Part shown: in pieces, positions 1 through 7,802 of the stretch
How the letters are laid out: every line of letters starts with the position of its first letter
How positions within the stretch are numbered: position 1 is the first letter of the stretch
DNA from: Labrys sp. KNU-23
GTDB taxonomy: Bacteria; Pseudomonadota; Alphaproteobacteria; Rhizobiales; Labraceae
Direction of reading: 5' to 3'
DNA: 64,000 nucleotides
Assembly: GCF_008330945.1 (NCBI RefSeq)
Contig: NZ_CP043488.1
Location: 1,772,501-1,836,500 of the forward strand
Program-made: the position numbers and the translations under genes
Notes under the pieces: generated by a model
What the model was told of the DNA's origin: nothing
The model's database searches: none
What the model saw: only the letters and a program-made list of their open reading frames with translations

Positions 1-712
1 CAACAAGCCGGTCGGGTGGACCCGCCTCGACGATCCGCCCGGCATCCATCACGCAGAGCCGATCGCACAAGGCCGCCATCACCGCCAGATCATGGGCGAT
101 GAACAAAAGCGCCGTGCCTGCCTTCTCGCGAATGTCGAGCAAGAGATTGAGGATCTGCGCCCTTACCGCCACATCGAGTGCCGATACCGGTTCATCCAGG
201 ATGATCAGGGCCGGATCCGTTGCCAGGGCCCGGGCGATGGCGACGCGCTGGCGCTGGCCGCCTGAAAGCTCGTGAGGAAAACGGCCGATCAATCGCTCCG
301 GCAGGCCGACCCGTGCCATCAGCGCCAGGATCCGCCGCCTCTCCTGCTCACGCGACAGCGCATGCCAGATCCGCAGGGGATCACCGATCACGCGTTCCAC
401 CCTGGCGCGCGGATTGAAGGCGGCCAACGAATCCTGGAACACCATTTGCAGCCGCGGCCGGATATGGCGCAGCGCCGTGCCGGCAAGACGCGTGATCTCT
501 CGTCCTTCGAAACGGATGGAACCGGAATCGACCGGGTTCAGCCGCAAAATCGCCCGGGCCAGGCTGGTCTTGCCAGCCCCGGAGCCTCCCGCCAAGCCGA
601 CAATCTCGCCCGGCGCGATGGCCAGGTCCACGCCATCCAGGATGGCGTGCCGGCCGCCCGGTCCGCGAATGCTGCTATGCAGCGCCTCGATTTCCAGCAG
701 GCTGCTAGCCAT
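1..712 (-). CDS. Opp/Dpp-type ABC transporter ATP-binding protein (second ATPase), 3' end outside window
   Basis: This is the second ATPase of an oligopeptide/dipeptide-class importer, acting at the cytoplasmic face of the inner membrane. About 237 codons are visible and the stop lies beyond base 1. Reading from an ATG at 712, I see a Walker A motif (GGSGAGKTS, about residues 42-50), a Q-loop (VFQDS), the signature LSGGQRQR, Walker B with D-loop (ILDEPVSALD) and the H-loop segment FIAHD. The start overlaps the stop of the upstream ATPase by eight bases, so translation is probably coupled. It is the last visible gene of a six-gene minus-strand operon beginning with a class V aminotransferase. 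The family assignment is firm; the substrate is not known. Confidence 0.88.
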   Translation of the reverse strand, partial: MASSLLEIEALHSSIRGPGGRHAILDGVDLAIAPGEIVGLAGGSGAGKTSLARAILRLNPVDSGSIRFEGREITRLAGTALRHIRPRLQMVFQDSLAAFNPRARVERVIGDPLRIWHALSREQERRRILALMARVGLPERLIGRFPHELSGGQRQRVAIARALATDPALIILDEPVSALDVAVRAQILNLLLDIREKAGTALLFIAHDLAVMAALCDRLCVMDAGRIVEAGPPDRLV

Positions 713-1682
713 GGCCGGCACCTCCCGCCGCCTGCGGGATCCTCACGGAAAAATCCCTGGAATCGATTTCGGCAAAGCGGCGCGAACGGGAACCCCCGAA
801 TGCCTGATTCCCGAGTTCCTGGCGTGTCGCCAGCAAAGCCTTGAGATAGGGATGGGCCGGTGCCCGGAACAACCGCTCGGCCGGGCCGGCCTCGACCAGG
901 CGGCCCTGGTAGAGCACCGCGACATCATCGGCCAATTGCGAGGCAAGGGCGATGTCATGGGTGACGAAGACTAAAGTGAGCCCGCCTCCAAGCAGGGTTT
1001 CCCGTCGAGGCTCATCCCTGGGCCTCGACGGGAAACCCTGCAAATGTTTAGCATCCTGCCGATTCCCGCCGATCGAGCCCATTGCTCTATCGGCGGGAAT
1101 CGACCTGCCCATCAATGTGCGAAGCAGCTCGACGATGGCGTGCTGGGTGATCGAATCGAGTGCGCTGGTCGGTTCGTCCGCGATCAGCACGCTGGGTTCG
1201 CTGACCAGCGCCGCAGCGAGGGCGATGCGCTGCTTCTGGCCGCCGGAGAACTGGTGGGGATATTTGCGGGATGCGCTGTGCAGCTCGGGAAGAGCCACCC
1301 GCTGGAGCCAATCCCTCGCCAGCGCCAACGCGTCTCCGCGTCGCCCTCCCCGGCAGGCTCGGCGCGCCTCGGCAATCTGGTCGCCCACCCGGATCAACGG
1401 ATCGAGGCTGCCGCCGGGATCCTGGAAGACCATGCCGATATCGCGTCCGGGCCGCGGTTCGAACGCAAAGCCCGGCCGGGTCAGCCTGCCGGTGCTCACG
1501 GCATTGGCCGGCAGCAATCCCGCCAGGGCGGCCGCCAAGGTCGACTTGCCCGATCCGCTTTCCCCCAGCAGCGCCAGATGCCGCCCCGCCTCGATATCGA
1601 GGTCGATGCCCTGCAGGGCCGGATGCAGACCGGCACGGTCACGATAGGAGACGCCGAAGCCGCGGAGTGAGAAAAGCTTCAT
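705..1682 (-). CDS. Opp/Dpp-type ABC transporter ATP-binding protein (first ATPase) carrying an in-frame palindromic insertion
   Basis: First ATPase of the peptide-type importer, 325 aa. Motifs in order: Walker A GESGSGKST (residues 40-48), Q-loop VFQDP (85-89), signature FSGGQ (145-149), Walker B VLIADE (165-170), D-loop SALD (173-176) and H-loop TH (His242). Between D-loop and H-loop the family normally has a short helix and strand; here about 40 extra residues (roughly 192-233) are encoded by a two-hairpin DNA element at 992-1102. The reading frame is kept, so all catalytic motifs survive. Whether the protein still works is open. The start overlaps the upstream permease stop by four bases. 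The C-terminal tail (about 292-325) is also unlike the family and might be altered sequence. Confidence 0.85.
   Translation of the reverse strand: MKLFSLRGFGVSYRDRAGLHPALQGIDLDIEAGRHLALLGESGSGKSTLAAALAGLLPANAVSTGRLTRPGFAFEPRPGRDIGMVFQDPGGSLDPLIRVGDQIAEARRACRGGRRGDALALARDWLQRVALPELHSASRKYPHQFSGGQKQRIALAAALVSEPSVLIADEPTSALDSITQHAIVELLRTLMGRSIPADRAMGSIGGNRQDAKHLQGFPSRPRDEPRRETLLGGGLTLVFVTHDIALASQLADDVAVLYQGRLVEAGPAERLFRAPAHPYLKALLATRQELGNQAFGGSRSRRFAEIDSRDFSVRIPQAAGGAGHG
992..1102. repeat. Two-hairpin palindromic element, copy 1 (inside an ABC ATPase gene)
   Basis: Hairpin 1 has perfect 19-base arms (992-1010 and 1023-1041) around a 12-base loop. Hairpin 2 has perfect 14-base arms (1060-1073 and 1089-1102) around a 15-base loop containing GCCCATTG. 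The linker begins AAATGT. The copy at 6526-6638 has the same layout: the arm start GCAGRGTTT, the linker AAATGT and a 15-base second loop with GCCCTTTG-like core. The element lies wholly inside coding sequence and adds codons without a stop. Confidence 0.85.
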
Positions 1683-2509
1683 ACCCCCGGCTCCCTCACG
1701 CGCAGTGCCCTGGCATAACCGCGCCCGGTGAGATGGATCGCCAGCACCATCACAACGAGGGCGAGCCCCGGCACCAGAGACAGGGATGGCGCGCTGCGCA
1801 GAAGGGAGCGCCCCTCGGCCACCATGCTGCCCCAGCTCGGCCTGTTGGGATCACCGAAGCCGAGGAAGGACAAGGCAGCCTCGATCAGCACCGCCGCCGC
1901 CGCGATGATCGCGGCGAGCGAGATCACCGGCGGCAGGGCGTTGGGCAGGATCTCCCGAAAACCGATGGCGAACGGATGCATGCCGGCAACCCGGGCCGAG
2001 GCGACGAAATCGCGTTCGCGCAGCGAGCGGATTTCCGCCCGCGCGATGCGGGCGGGTTGAGGCCAGGCGCCGGCCGCGATGGCCAGCACGATAGCGGGCA
2101 GGCTCGGCCCGGTCACGCTGATCAGCGCCATGGCGAGCAGAAAGGCGGGCACCGTCTGGAAGGCATCGCTCAGGCGCATCAATATATCGTCGGTCCAGCC
2201 GCCAAGGAAGCCTGCCAAGGTGCCGACGAGGCAACCAAGCAGCAGGGAGGCCAGTGCCGAAGCGATGGCCACGAGGAGCGTGGTGCGGCTGCCCCAGGCA
2301 AGCTCGGCGGTAATGTCGCGCCCCAGGCGATCGGCCCCCAGGGGATGGGCCGCATCGGCGAAGGGCGGGAGCAGCGGCGGAGCGGTGATGGCAAGCGGAT
2401 CGCCCGGAAAGACCACCGGCGCCGTCAGGGCAAGCAGCGCAAATGAGGCGAGCAGCAACAGGCCGATACGGCCCTCCCCGCTGCGCAGCATGGCGGTCAA
2501 CAAGGTCAT
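1679..2509 (-). CDS. Opp/Dpp-type ABC transporter permease (DppC-like)
   Basis: Inner-membrane permease of the same importer, 276 aa. It has an N-terminal membrane segment (about residues 14-32), the periplasmic HPLGADRLGRDI motif typical of DppC/OppC proteins, then five more hydrophobic segments. The cytoplasmic EAA-type loop that contacts the ATPase is visible around ASARVAGMHPFAIGFREILPN. It overlaps both neighbours by four bases (ATGA), which argues for one polycistronic mRNA. Length is normal for the family. Confidence 0.88.
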   Translation of the reverse strand: MTLLTAMLRSGEGRIGLLLLASFALLALTAPVVFPGDPLAITAPPLLPPFADAAHPLGADRLGRDITAELAWGSRTTLLVAIASALASLLLGCLVGTLAGFLGGWTDDILMRLSDAFQTVPAFLLAMALISVTGPSLPAIVLAIAAGAWPQPARIARAEIRSLRERDFVASARVAGMHPFAIGFREILPNALPPVISLAAIIAAAAVLIEAALSFLGFGDPNRPSWGSMVAEGRSLLRSAPSLSLVPGLALVVMVLAIHLTGRGYARALRVREPGV

Positions 2510-3486
2510 GCGACACGCTCGCTTGCGCCGATGCGCGGATCGAGCCAGGCCTGCACCAAGTCGGCCAGCAGGTTCATGACGATGACGACGACGGCGCTGA
2601 ACAGCACCACGCCGAGCAGCAGCGGCGTATCGCGGCGGGAGACCGCCTCGGCCGCCAGGCGGCCGAAACCGGGAATGGCGAAGACGCTCTCCACCACCAC
2701 ACTGCCGCCCAGCAAGGAGGCGGACTGCAGGCCGAGCATGGTGATCACCGGTGCCACGGCATTGCGGGCAACATGGTTCAACGCCAGCCGCCAGCCTGTC
2801 ACGCCGCGGGCGCGGGCGGCCCGGATGAAGTCCGCATGCCAGACCTCCTCCATGCCGTCACGCAGCAGGCGCAGGAACAGGGTCATGTAGAGCAGGCCGA
2901 GCGCGCTGACGGGCAGCACCAGATGCCAGGCGATGTCACCCGCCCGTTCCAGGCCCGTCTTGCCGGAGGCCATCGTCTCGAAACCACCGGCCGGGAGCCA
3001 GCGCAGCATCACGGAAAAAACCAGGATCAGCACCAGGCTGAGCCAGAAGCCGGGCATGGCGTAGAGGGCGAGCGAGCCCAGCGACAGAACGCGATCAAGC
3101 CAGCCATTCGGGCGTTTACCCGCCAGGAAACCGAGCACCATGCCAAGCAGGAAAGCCAGCGCCAACGCCGAGCCCATGGTGATCAGGGTCACCGGCAGGC
3201 GCTCGAACAAAATGCCGAGCACAGGCCTTTGAAAGGCGGTCGACCAGCCGAAATCGCCCTGCGCCAGGGCGGACAGATAGGCCTTGAGCCGAAAGGCGGG
3301 GCCCTGGTCCAGCCCCCACTCGCTCCTCAGCTCGGCGATCCTCGCCGCATCGGCACCGCCGATACCGGCGACGTAGGCGTCGACGGCATCGCCCGACGCC
3401 GATTCGAGCATGAAGAAGGCGCCGATGACGACCAGGAGCAGAACGGCCAATGCCCCACCCAGGCGCCGAAGAAAGCGTGAGGTCAC
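2506..3486 (-). CDS. Opp/Dpp-type ABC transporter permease (DppB-like)
   Basis: First permease of the importer, 326 aa, with a probable GTG start at 3486 ten bases after the binding-protein stop. Membrane segments include one near the N-terminus (about 9-28) and five further segments. The EAA-like loop ARARGVTGWRLALNHVARNA and the GGSVVVESVFAIPGFGRLA stretch are characteristic of DppB/OppB. It heterodimerises with the DppC-like protein encoded next. The specificity of the transporter comes from the upstream binding protein. Confidence 0.87.
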   Translation of the reverse strand: MTSRFLRRLGGALAVLLLVVIGAFFMLESASGDAVDAYVAGIGGADAARIAELRSEWGLDQGPAFRLKAYLSALAQGDFGWSTAFQRPVLGILFERLPVTLITMGSALALAFLLGMVLGFLAGKRPNGWLDRVLSLGSLALYAMPGFWLSLVLILVFSVMLRWLPAGGFETMASGKTGLERAGDIAWHLVLPVSALGLLYMTLFLRLLRDGMEEVWHADFIRAARARGVTGWRLALNHVARNAVAPVITMLGLQSASLLGGSVVVESVFAIPGFGRLAAEAVSRRDTPLLLGVVLFSAVVVIVMNLLADLVQAWLDPRIGASERVA

Positions 3487-3496
3487 GGGCGGCTAT

Positions 3497-5110
3497 TCAC
3501 GGCGCCATCTCCGGCAAGGCGATATCCGCCCAGGACGACACCGCCCAACGCGGATTGTTGGAGACGTTCTGCAAATTCTCGCTGGCCACGGTGATGAAGG
3601 AGAATTCGGCGACATTGATGAGCGCGAGGTCGTCCACCACCAGCTTCTGGAACTGCTTATAGAGCTCCGCTCGTTTTTCGGGGTCGATCTCGACCGCCGC
3701 CGCCGCAATCAGGCCATCGACCTTGGGGCTGGCGTAGCCATACTGGTTCGAGAACGGCACGCCGGCCGGTATGCCGCTCTGGAACAGGATGGTGGTCGAG
3801 ATCGCCGGGTCCTGGCGGTAGACCGGCGTGCCAACGGCCAGATCGAAGGCGTGGTCGGTGTAAACGGCCTTCAGATGGGCGGGCGAATCGTTGGAGACAA
3901 TCTCGGCATCGATGCCGATCTTGGCCAAGGCCTGCCGGAGATAGGCGCCGAACTGCACGGTCTCGTTGAAGAAGGGCGCCGGCAGCAGCTTGAGATGGAA
4001 GCGGATGCCGTCCGCGCCCTTCTTGTAGCCGGCCTCGTCGAGCAGGGTCTCGGCCTTGGCCGGGTCGAATTCATAGCGCTCCACATCGGGGTTGTAGAAG
4101 GTCTTGTCGGTTTGCGGCACGGGACCCGTGGCTGCGGTGGCATAGCCGCGGAAGATCGCCTGCACCACGAAGCCCTTGTCGATCGCATGGGCGATGGCCT
4201 GGCGGACGCGCAAATCCGCCAGCTCCTTGCGGGTATGGTTGATCTCGATGATCATCTGATAGGTCAGGGCCTCATAGCCGGTGGAATAGACCTTGAGGCC
4301 CGGCACCTTGGAGATACGGTCGAGATCGGCCAGCGGCACGGCCGAAAAAGCGGCAAGCTGGATCTCCCCGGCTTCGAGCGCCGCACCGGCCGACTGCCGA
4401 TCGGACAGCACCTTGAACAGGATCTCGTTGAAGTGCGGCTCGCCCTGGGCCCAATAGGCCTCGTTGCGCTTGAGGAGATAATATTCGCCCGGCTTGTGCT
4501 CGGCGAATTTGAACGGCCCGGTGCCGATGAGCTTTTCATTGGCCGGGTTCTTCATGATGTCGGTGCCGGCAAAGACATGCTTGGGCAGTACCGAAGTCAG
4601 GGCCGGCAGACAGTTGCGAATGAGCTGGAACGGCGTCGGCACCGAAAAGTGCAGGATCGCCGTGAGGGGATCGGGCGTATCGACGCTGTCGAGATCCTTG
4701 AACACCACGCGGCCGAGATTCTGCAGCTTCTTCCACACTTCCAGGGCGGAGAAGGCGACATCGGCGGACGTGAAGGGCTTGCCGTCATGCCATTTGACAT
4801 CCGGGCGCAGCTTGAAAGTGACGGCCTTGCCGTCCGCCGACCCCTCCCAGGACAAGGCAAGCTTCGGCGCCAGCCCGTCAGGGCCATTGAAATCGGCCTC
4901 GGCCAAGGGCTCGATCACCTTGCTGGCGACGAAAAACACGCCGTTCGAAGCAACAATGGCAGGATTGAGGTTGGTCGGCTCGGAATCGGCAGCAACGGTC
5001 AGGCGGCCGGCCGGCACTTCGCTGGCCACCAGGCGATGCGGCAGGCCAAGCGCCAGGGCCGTTCCGGCACTGGCGAGCAGAAAGGAGCGGCGGTTAAGCA
5101 GGATCGGCAT
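3497..5110 (-). CDS. Periplasmic substrate-binding protein of the peptide-type ABC importer (SBP family 5)
   Basis: Captures the transport substrate in the periplasm. The ATG at 5110 is preferred over upstream starts because GGGAGG lies six bases before it and the protein then begins with a signal peptide. That signal contains NRRSFLLASAG, a twin-arginine-like motif. The mature part shows family 5 hallmarks: EPTNLNPA near the N-terminus, LAPKLALSWE, the strand F.LRPDVKWHDGKPF, and IGTGPFKF. It is 537 aa, normal for the family. The start lies 17 bases inside the upstream aminotransferase gene. The ligand cannot be read from the sequence; the neighbour suggests an amino or amine compound. Confidence 0.86.
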   Translation of the reverse strand: MPILLNRRSFLLASAGTALALGLPHRLVASEVPAGRLTVAADSEPTNLNPAIVASNGVFFVASKVIEPLAEADFNGPDGLAPKLALSWEGSADGKAVTFKLRPDVKWHDGKPFTSADVAFSALEVWKKLQNLGRVVFKDLDSVDTPDPLTAILHFSVPTPFQLIRNCLPALTSVLPKHVFAGTDIMKNPANEKLIGTGPFKFAEHKPGEYYLLKRNEAYWAQGEPHFNEILFKVLSDRQSAGAALEAGEIQLAAFSAVPLADLDRISKVPGLKVYSTGYEALTYQMIIEINHTRKELADLRVRQAIAHAIDKGFVVQAIFRGYATAATGPVPQTDKTFYNPDVERYEFDPAKAETLLDEAGYKKGADGIRFHLKLLPAPFFNETVQFGAYLRQALAKIGIDAEIVSNDSPAHLKAVYTDHAFDLAVGTPVYRQDPAISTTILFQSGIPAGVPFSNQYGYASPKVDGLIAAAAVEIDPEKRAELYKQFQKLVVDDLALINVAEFSFITVASENLQNVSNNPRWAVSSWADIALPEMAP

Positions 5111-6317
5111 GTGCAACCTCCCGGGAGGAGCCCTTCGAATCAGCGTGATTGGATGACGCCCGCTCGAGAATGGCAAGCGCGGCATTGACCCCGGTGCCCG
5201 CATCAGCCGGCCAGCGGAGGTGGTTCAGTGCGCCGCCCAGCGCCGCCACGGCCGTTACGGCCAGCATCGGCTCGGCCGCCGGCCCCATGTGGCCGATGCG
5301 CAGCACCTTGCCCGCCGTCTCGCCACGGCCGAGCGACAGCATCACGCCGTAGCGCTCCAGCAGCGTATCGCGCAGGCGGATGTCTGCCATGCCCTCCGGC
5401 AGGCGGAAGACGCTGGCGGATGGCGCAGCGATCGCTTCGCGCGCCGGCCAGAGTTTCAGGCCCAGGGCTTCAAGTCCCGCCCGCGCTGCCGCCGCGGTGC
5501 GGGCATGCCGGGCCCAGACCCGCTCGGGGCCCTCATGGAGATAAAGATCGAGCGCCGCGTCTAGGCCATGAATCTCGGCCAGCGACGGCGTGACGGGAAA
5601 CGCCCGCCCCACTTCGGCCGCCTGCTCCCAGTCGAGCAGGGACAGAAAGGAAGCACGCGGGGCATCCGGATTGGCCTTGATCTTCTCCCAGGCCCGGTCG
5701 CTGACGGCGAGCAGGCTCAGGCCCGGCGTGGCCCCCAGGCATTTGGCGGCGGAAGTGACAAAAATGTCGATAGCCGCCTCTTGCGGGTGCACGTCCAGGC
5801 TGCCGAAGGAGGAAACAGCGTCGGCGATGACATGGGCGCCGTGCTCACGGCCGATGCGACCGATTTCCGCCAGGGGATTGAGGGTGCCAGAGGGTGTGTC
5901 GTGATGGCAGACGGTGATGACCGAAATATCGGGGCGCGCCGCCAGCGCCTCGCGCACCCGACCCGGGTCGATCGCCTCGTCGAACGGTACGGCGAGCTCG
6001 ATCACCTCGCCGGCATAACGGCGGGCCCAGCCGGCATAGCCCTTGCCATAGACGCCCGAAACGAGGTTGAGCACGACATCCCCGCGGCCGATCAGCGAGG
6101 CAGCGGCCGCCTCGAGCCCCAGCAGTGCATCTCCTTGCAGGATCAAAGGCAGGTTCGAAAGGCGCAAGGCCGCCTGCAGCTTGCCGACCACCGAGCGGTA
6201 GAACTGCTGGAAGGCATGGTGCCCGTCATAGACGGCAGGCCGCGCCATGGCGTTGAGCACGGCCGGATAAGCGGTAACCGGCCCGGTTGTCAGCATGAAA
6301 GACGGTGGTGCGAGCAT
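5094..6317 (-). CDS. Class V PLP-dependent aminotransferase, pyridoxamine-pyruvate transaminase-like
   Basis: Fold-type I PLP enzyme of 407 aa in the alanine-glyoxylate/serine-pyruvate family. The PLP lysine is K192 (SAAKCLG), and the Asp that holds the pyridine nitrogen is in IADAVSSFGS. The whole sequence resembles, from memory, the Mesorhizobium loti pyridoxamine-pyruvate transaminase: GPVTAYPAVL, RLSNLPLIL, SGVYGKG, VCHHDTPSGT and the carboxylate-binding arginines in GRGET and RIGHMG. The position I believe is Glu68 in that enzyme appears here as Asp (QGD). That enzyme converts pyridoxamine plus pyruvate to pyridoxal plus alanine. The ATG at 6317 is chosen by homology; an in-frame ATG at 6383 is possible. 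The gene heads an operon with an ABC importer. Another amine-pyruvate transaminase remains possible. Confidence 0.72.
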   Translation of the reverse strand: MLAPPSFMLTTGPVTAYPAVLNAMARPAVYDGHHAFQQFYRSVVGKLQAALRLSNLPLILQGDALLGLEAAAASLIGRGDVVLNLVSGVYGKGYAGWARRYAGEVIELAVPFDEAIDPGRVREALAARPDISVITVCHHDTPSGTLNPLAEIGRIGREHGAHVIADAVSSFGSLDVHPQEAAIDIFVTSAAKCLGATPGLSLLAVSDRAWEKIKANPDAPRASFLSLLDWEQAAEVGRAFPVTPSLAEIHGLDAALDLYLHEGPERVWARHARTAAAARAGLEALGLKLWPAREAIAAPSASVFRLPEGMADIRLRDTLLERYGVMLSLGRGETAGKVLRIGHMGPAAEPMLAVTAVAALGGALNHLRWPADAGTGVNAALAILERASSNHADSKGSSREVAHADPA

Positions 6318-6703
6318 GGAACGGTCCGGGCGAAAAACGAGTTGATCGGATGCTAGCTTCGTGGCGCTTTGCCGACAATGCATGAATTACAGCGAGTTAA
6401 CGCGCCTCAAAAGGAAATACATGTTAGTTGCGTTAAAAGTAGGACTGTCTCCGGCGTGACTGTTCTGCGACGCTCGTTATCCGGTTGTCTTGTGTTCGAC
6501 ACGATCCCGTTGTTTATGGCACCAAGCAGAGTTTACCGGCGATGCCCTCGGAAAAGCCTCACCGGTAAACTCTGCAAATGTCCGACAACCGGCAGGTCCC
6601 TCTTGATGGCGCCCTTGGCACGATCAAGAGGGACCTGCTTGGCGGGACATGGTGCGATGACATACTTCGGCAACCGGTTCGAACCCTTACCCAGACGGAT
6701 GTG
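6318..6703. other. Divergent intergenic region, no gene recognised
   Basis: About 390 bases separate the minus-strand aminotransferase operon from the plus-strand membrane protein. The stretch must hold promoters for both directions. The right half is occupied by a two-hairpin repeat (6526-6638). No convincing small gene or regulator dyad outside the repeat was seen. Confidence 0.6.
6526..6638. repeat. Two-hairpin palindromic element, copy 2
   Basis: Hairpin 1 has perfect 14-base arms (6526-6539 and 6562-6575) and hairpin 2 has perfect 16-base arms (6592-6607 and 6623-6638) around a 15-base loop. The linker begins AAATGT, as in the copy at 992-1102. It lies between divergent genes. An in-frame ATG in its linker (6578) could extend the downstream gene through hairpin 2, but the family start is downstream. 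Confidence 0.85.
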
Positions 6704-7759
6704 ATGAAGAACAAGCTCGAATATGTTTGGCCGGTCATCGGGCTCGCCGCCGTCATTTTCTCGGTCTACCTCCTGTCCAAGGAACTCAAGGGCGTCGAAG
6801 TCGGCCAGGTCTGGCAGGCCGTGGTCGATCGTGGGCCGTGGATGATCCTGCTGGCCTTCGCCTCGACCACGCTGGCTTACGCCGCCCTGGCCTGGTACGA
6901 CCGCATCGCCCTGATGCATGTCGGCAAGAAACTGTCCTGGCCGGTGGTCTCGATCGTCTCCTTCGTCGCCTATGCGCTGGGGCACAATATCGGCGTGTCC
7001 GTTCTTTCATCCGGCCTGGTGCGCTACCGGGCCTATTCCAGGATGGGGTTGAACGCGGCCGAGGTCGCCGTCGTCACGGCGTTCTGCGCCTTCACCTTCG
7101 CCTATGGCGCCGTGTTCCTCGGCGGCATCGTCCTGGTGGGCGAGCCTGAGCTGCTCTCGCGCCTGTTCCATTTCCCCACCAGCGCCGCCTTCATGCTGGG
7201 CCTGGCCATGCTCGGCTTCGTGCTGCTCTACCAGGCCGGTTCGATCCTGCACCTCAAGCCCCTGCGCATCCGTTCGCTGCAGATCGCCTACCCCAAACCG
7301 CCCATCGCCTTCCGGCAGCTCTTCGCTGCGCCGATCGAGATCATCGGCGCCGCCGGCATCATCTATTTCGCCCTGCCCGACTCGCTCAATCCCGGCTTCT
7401 TCATGGTGCTGGGCATGTTCCTGGCCTCGTTCTGCGCCGGGCTGATCTCGAACGCTCCTGGCGGGGTCGGCGTATTCGAAGCGGTCTTCCTGCTGATCAT
7501 GCTGCCGGCTGGCGCCAATCCGAGCGATCCGGCGGTAATCCAGTCCAAGGCTGAGATCATTGCGGCCCTGCTGATGTTCCGCCTGCTCTATCTGCTCATC
7601 CCGCTGGCGATCTCCTGCGTCATCGTGCTCTACACCGAGCGCCAGTCGCTGGGTGGCCTGCTCGGTTCGGTCGTCGGTGGCAAGTCGGCCGAGAGCAAGG
7701 AAGCCCAGCCGACGATCAAGCTCGAAACCGTGCGCCAGGATCCGCCGCAGCCTTCGTGA
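6704..7759 (+). CDS. Flippase-like integral membrane protein (lysylphosphatidylglycerol synthase transmembrane / UPF0104 family)
   Basis: A 351 aa polytopic membrane protein. It matches the MprF N-terminal/UPF0104 pattern: repeated hydrophobic helices, GHNIGVSVLSSGLVRYRAYSR about one third in, and NAPGGVGVFEAVFLLIM near the C-terminus, a signature of this family. In MprF this domain flips modified phosphatidylglycerol; no synthase domain is attached here, so the lipid is unknown. The ATG at 6704 (MKNKLEYVW) is chosen because residues upstream of it come from the palindromic repeat. The last 30 residues are a charged cytoplasmic tail. Confidence 0.75.
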   Translation: MKNKLEYVWPVIGLAAVIFSVYLLSKELKGVEVGQVWQAVVDRGPWMILLAFASTTLAYAALAWYDRIALMHVGKKLSWPVVSIVSFVAYALGHNIGVSVLSSGLVRYRAYSRMGLNAAEVAVVTAFCAFTFAYGAVFLGGIVLVGEPELLSRLFHFPTSAAFMLGLAMLGFVLLYQAGSILHLKPLRIRSLQIAYPKPPIAFRQLFAAPIEIIGAAGIIYFALPDSLNPGFFMVLGMFLASFCAGLISNAPGGVGVFEAVFLLIMLPAGANPSDPAVIQSKAEIIAALLMFRLLYLLIPLAISCVIVLYTERQSLGGLLGSVVGGKSAESKEAQPTIKLETVRQDPPQPS

Positions 7760-7802
7760 GCCTTGCACGGCAAGCTGTGATCGCAGTTTGCCGGACAGTG
7801 CC

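Noticed and set aside
705..790. Unusual C-terminal tail of the first ATPase as a second palindromic insertion
   Set aside because: I could not find convincing paired arms there; the tail may be altered sequence but the evidence is too thin.
3410..5188. Plus-strand frame opposite the SBP gene
   Set aside because: The minus strand encodes a full SBP family 5 protein with signal peptide; the antisense frame has no domain.
6578..6703. Upstream ATG for the flippase-like protein
   Set aside because: It lies in the palindromic element and adds 42 residues unlike the family. It remains possible that some translation begins there.
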